A DNA stretch of 63,322 nt from Selaginella moellendorffii (Eukaryota; Streptophyta; Lycopodiopsida; Selaginellales; Selaginellaceae): contig NW_003314462.1 in assembly GCF_000143415.4 (NCBI RefSeq), forward strand, positions 1 to 63,322. Direction: 5' to 3'. How positions within the stretch are numbered: position 1 is the first letter of the stretch; each line of letters starts with the position of its first letter. The position numbers and the translations under genes were made by a program. The notes below the pieces were generated by a model. It saw only the letters and a list, made by a program, of their open reading frames with translations. It was not told the DNA's origin and did not search any database. Of the stretch, positions 60,466 through 63,322 are shown piece by piece.

Positions 60466-63322
60466 ACGCAATAAAGGGCATTGTGGATCCCAGGGACCGC
60501 TTCATTTGCAAGGGGATCCTTGGAGGAAACTCTACCAGGTAATATAACTAAGGATTGATTAGCCTTGACATGTTGTATTTTGCAGTCTTGCTCTGACTCG
60601 CACTTTGACTTGGCTGTGGAAAGTTTTGGTGACAGTGTATGTAGTGCAGCAAAAATGGTCTACAATTCTGAGTTATATATGCCTGGTGTTTACCGTTGCA
60701 TTGCTAAATCACGTATTTTTTTCACTTATGTTATTAATCAGGCGGCACGACAGGGTGTTGGAAAGACATCTCTACATTATGCACTGATGGGCCAGGGTAA
60801 TGGCATTAGCATGATACTGACGGCTTTTTTCCAAACATGGAGTGGCATGAAGGTGTTTCATGTGGTGTAGGAGACATAGATGTGGCAGGGATTAACTTGC
60901 AGGTAAAAGTTTCTTTCTTACTTGTCTTTGATTAGTCTACCTATTGGTTCCATGCAGAAACCCCTAGACTCAGAGCTACAGCAGCTGCAAAATAAGGTAA
61001 TGGCCCTTGAGTTGAAGGTCTTCCAATTGTGAGGCTAATCAAGAGAAGCTGAGAAGCATAAGATATAAAAAAAGATCAAATAAACTTCTTTTAGAGTCAA
61101 GATTGTATCACATTACAAAACAATGAACACCAGGCAGTGTGAAATGAACTGTGAATTACTACCAAACCCATTTGTCTTTTGGAATGGTTTTATTGAATCT
61201 GAAGCATGTGTTGAGAGTCACAAAATAGGTTATCAAAAATACCACCCTTGAAACTCAGATCAAAATAAAATTACATGACACTACATAACGTTATTTGGCT
61301 AGGAATTTGCGTGCTCGACGACGCCACCAATCTGACTTATAGCACGTTATGTTACATAGATTGCAGCATTTTGCATTCTCATTGTCTTTGCACTATTTTC
61401 AAATTTATAGCCTTTTGCATTCTCCTGATCTATTTTATAGAAGCGGATGTACTGCCAGAGGCATCAGTCCCTGTCAGATCCTAAGAAAGGTAGTATAAGA
61501 AGCCAAAGATCAAGTGTATGCCCGCTGACTTGATTTTCTGCCGAATCAGAAGGATGGTACACAGAATAATGACATAGTTGTTTGTACACCATGGCCAAGA
61601 AGATGTGGCAATCCATGCAGCATTCCAGTTGTATGTCAACAGTCTTCCTACCAGAAGAACAAAGAAACTATGGTTGTAAATCCAAGACAAAAGCACTAGA
61701 TATACCGTCAGCATCCACAATGTCAAGGCACAGTGAAACCAGACCAGATGATAAGCTTGATCATTCAGTTGCCACGATACCAAGAGTCCCTATGATTTCT
61801 TTGGTACTTAACTCCAAACATAAGCAGCGCCAAACTCCCAAAGCTCATGCGTAGAACAGATTGTGTGCCAAACCAATCCTTGCCAGGTGATCCCTGCCAT
61901 TAAAATTAAATAGCCAAGTTAAAATACAAGTAATTGCATCAAATAACCATTTGTATATAAATGTTTAACAAAATAATTGTGCTGTACTTGGAAACCATCA
62001 CCTTCTCTATTTTTTAAAAACTTAATTTACCATTTTGAACTAACTGGATATTTTAATCATGCTTAGGTAACAGCTCTCAAGTAACTTATTTAAAGCTGCT
62101 GGCAGATTAAATAAGGTTATGAGCAAAAAGACTAATAGAAAATATAGAAGAGGTATCTTTTTGAGATATTATTAACAAATGGATTTGAAATTTGTATATA
62201 TATGAGCTAACTTATACCTATTAGATACCATGAACCATTCTCTATTGCTGTGAAGTTCAACTAAAATGTGATAGCAATTAGGATAAATATACTCAGGGGT
62301 TCAATAATAATGCAAATCTCAGGTAGTGAATTTGAATATTAAAATATAAGAATTTAATATTAATCTTGTAGAAGGTTATTAGTTAAAAACAGATAATGGA
62401 TTTGGTATTTGATGCAAGAAAGAAAATATAAAGATATTGCTACTCTTTGAAACCCATATTAGTATTAATATTTGAAGAAATATTTCGTGATATATATATG
62501 AGAAACAAGAAATTCATGAGGATAACTCAAAATATTATCATTTTTCCAAGTAAGATTAATTTTTCAAATCATTTTTTGTCTTCAAGATTAGTGTTTACAA
62601 GATCCATCTTAAAATAAATATAACTCCCAGCTGAAAAAATGTGTATTATATGTCTTTTTTATAATTTCCTTACTGAAATAGTTTTATATATAGATTATAT
62701 GTTGATAATTATATTATATTTTATTTATAAAATATATTAAATATTATGATTTTATTTATGAATATTGTAATACGTTATATCTAATTTCTTATTTTTATTT
62801 TTGTTTATGTTTTCAAAAATCTATTTATTCATGAAATGAATGATAAAATTTGTTTAATATGATCTATAAAGGTTCTCTTATGTGAGATTTTCTTGAAATA
62901 GGTTTTTATATCTCTAGGTGAATGGTAAAACTAAAGGTTTGATATTTTACTGTATCTTTCCTCATCTTCTATGATTTGTCATTGCACAATATTATTTCTG
63001 CATTGGCACAAGGAGCCTTGAAGATTATTTATCTATTATATAAGAGTAAAACCTTTGAATACACAAGGAAAAATGTAAAAAAAAACCACCAACAGCTTAC
63101 TTTAGATCCTTTATAGAGACAAAACTAAAATAAAACTTTTGGAACAAGTAATAGCCAGTAAAGGACAGTTTTTCTTTGATGTATATAAAATGGATGAAGA
63201 ATTTGGTGGTTCTCACTCACCATATAACTATAGTTCTAATTTTTTTTTAAGTATTGCATAATCCAAAGGTTTTAAGAGAAATTACATTATCTTACTAGCT
63301 CTTGTGTTGCAAGGAAGTATTA
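60466..63322. other. Host non-coding DNA, increasingly AT-rich
   Basis: Immediately after the laccase remnant a few short open stretches occur (for example 60,565-60,870), but I recognise no domain. From about 61,860 to the end the sequence is strongly AT-rich with no coding signal, RNA gene or clear repeat. Confidence 0.5.

Noticed and set aside
61275-61854. Short frames of 69-100 codons near 61.3-61.9 kb
   Set aside because: No recognisable domain, AT-rich composition, and no splice or start context stronger than chance.

Overview
This is the left end of a linear plant chromosome. It opens with about 1.2 kb of (CCCTAAA)n, the Arabidopsis-type telomere repeat, with the C-rich strand reading inward. 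Inland lie a plant-type laccase remnant, a Ty3/gypsy retrotransposon and genes with plant-like short introns, so the host is a land plant. Penelope-like elements without an endonuclease are known from a lycophyte and other non-seed plants, so a fern or lycophyte is my best guess. The species cannot be read from the sequence.

Positions 1 to 44,388 are a telomeric/subtelomeric array. It is built from GC-rich Penelope-like retroelements (PLEs) interleaved with telomere tracts. I count three nearly full-length units (8,586-15,938; 22,554-29,904; 32,965-40,349), one unit that lacks only part of the 5' leader (16,018-22,553), several 5'-truncated copies and small fragments, and one inverted copy (40,962-44,388). 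A complete unit has: a long leader with a GC-rich minisatellite; ORF1 (about 939 aa, proline-rich, then helical, then an SR-rich basic tail); ORF2 (about 592 aa, a PLE reverse transcriptase with a YIDD box and no GIY-YIG endonuclease); and a 1.1 kb 3' region with a W-box cluster, a TATA-like box, a hammerhead ribozyme and a degenerate telomere-like 3' terminus. Outside the inverted segment (40,450-44,388), every copy has its 3' end facing the chromosome interior and usually abutting CCCTAAA. That is the orientation expected if the RNA 3' end pairs with the G-rich overhang and is copied onto the chromosome end. Three times, a 5'-truncated copy is joined head-to-tail to a complete copy (at 8,585, 22,553 and 32,964). 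This places a promoter and a ribozyme directly upstream of each complete copy, as in the pseudo-LTR arrangement known for PLEs.

A piece of non-PLE gene (about 4,454-5,817, minus strand) sits in the array between a CCCTAAA tract and a TTTAGGG tract, as though it had been capped with telomeres on both sides.

From 44,389 inward the DNA is ordinary decayed plant repeat sequence. It holds two copies of a roughly 0.9-1.1 kb minisatellite-bearing repeat; a DUF7869-type gene remnant with stops and a frameshift; non-coding repeat-rich DNA; a decayed Ty3/gypsy element on the minus strand with its 5' LTR at 57,580-57,754; a (CT)n tract; a laccase pseudogene; and about 2.8 kb of AT-rich DNA at the right edge in which I see no gene.
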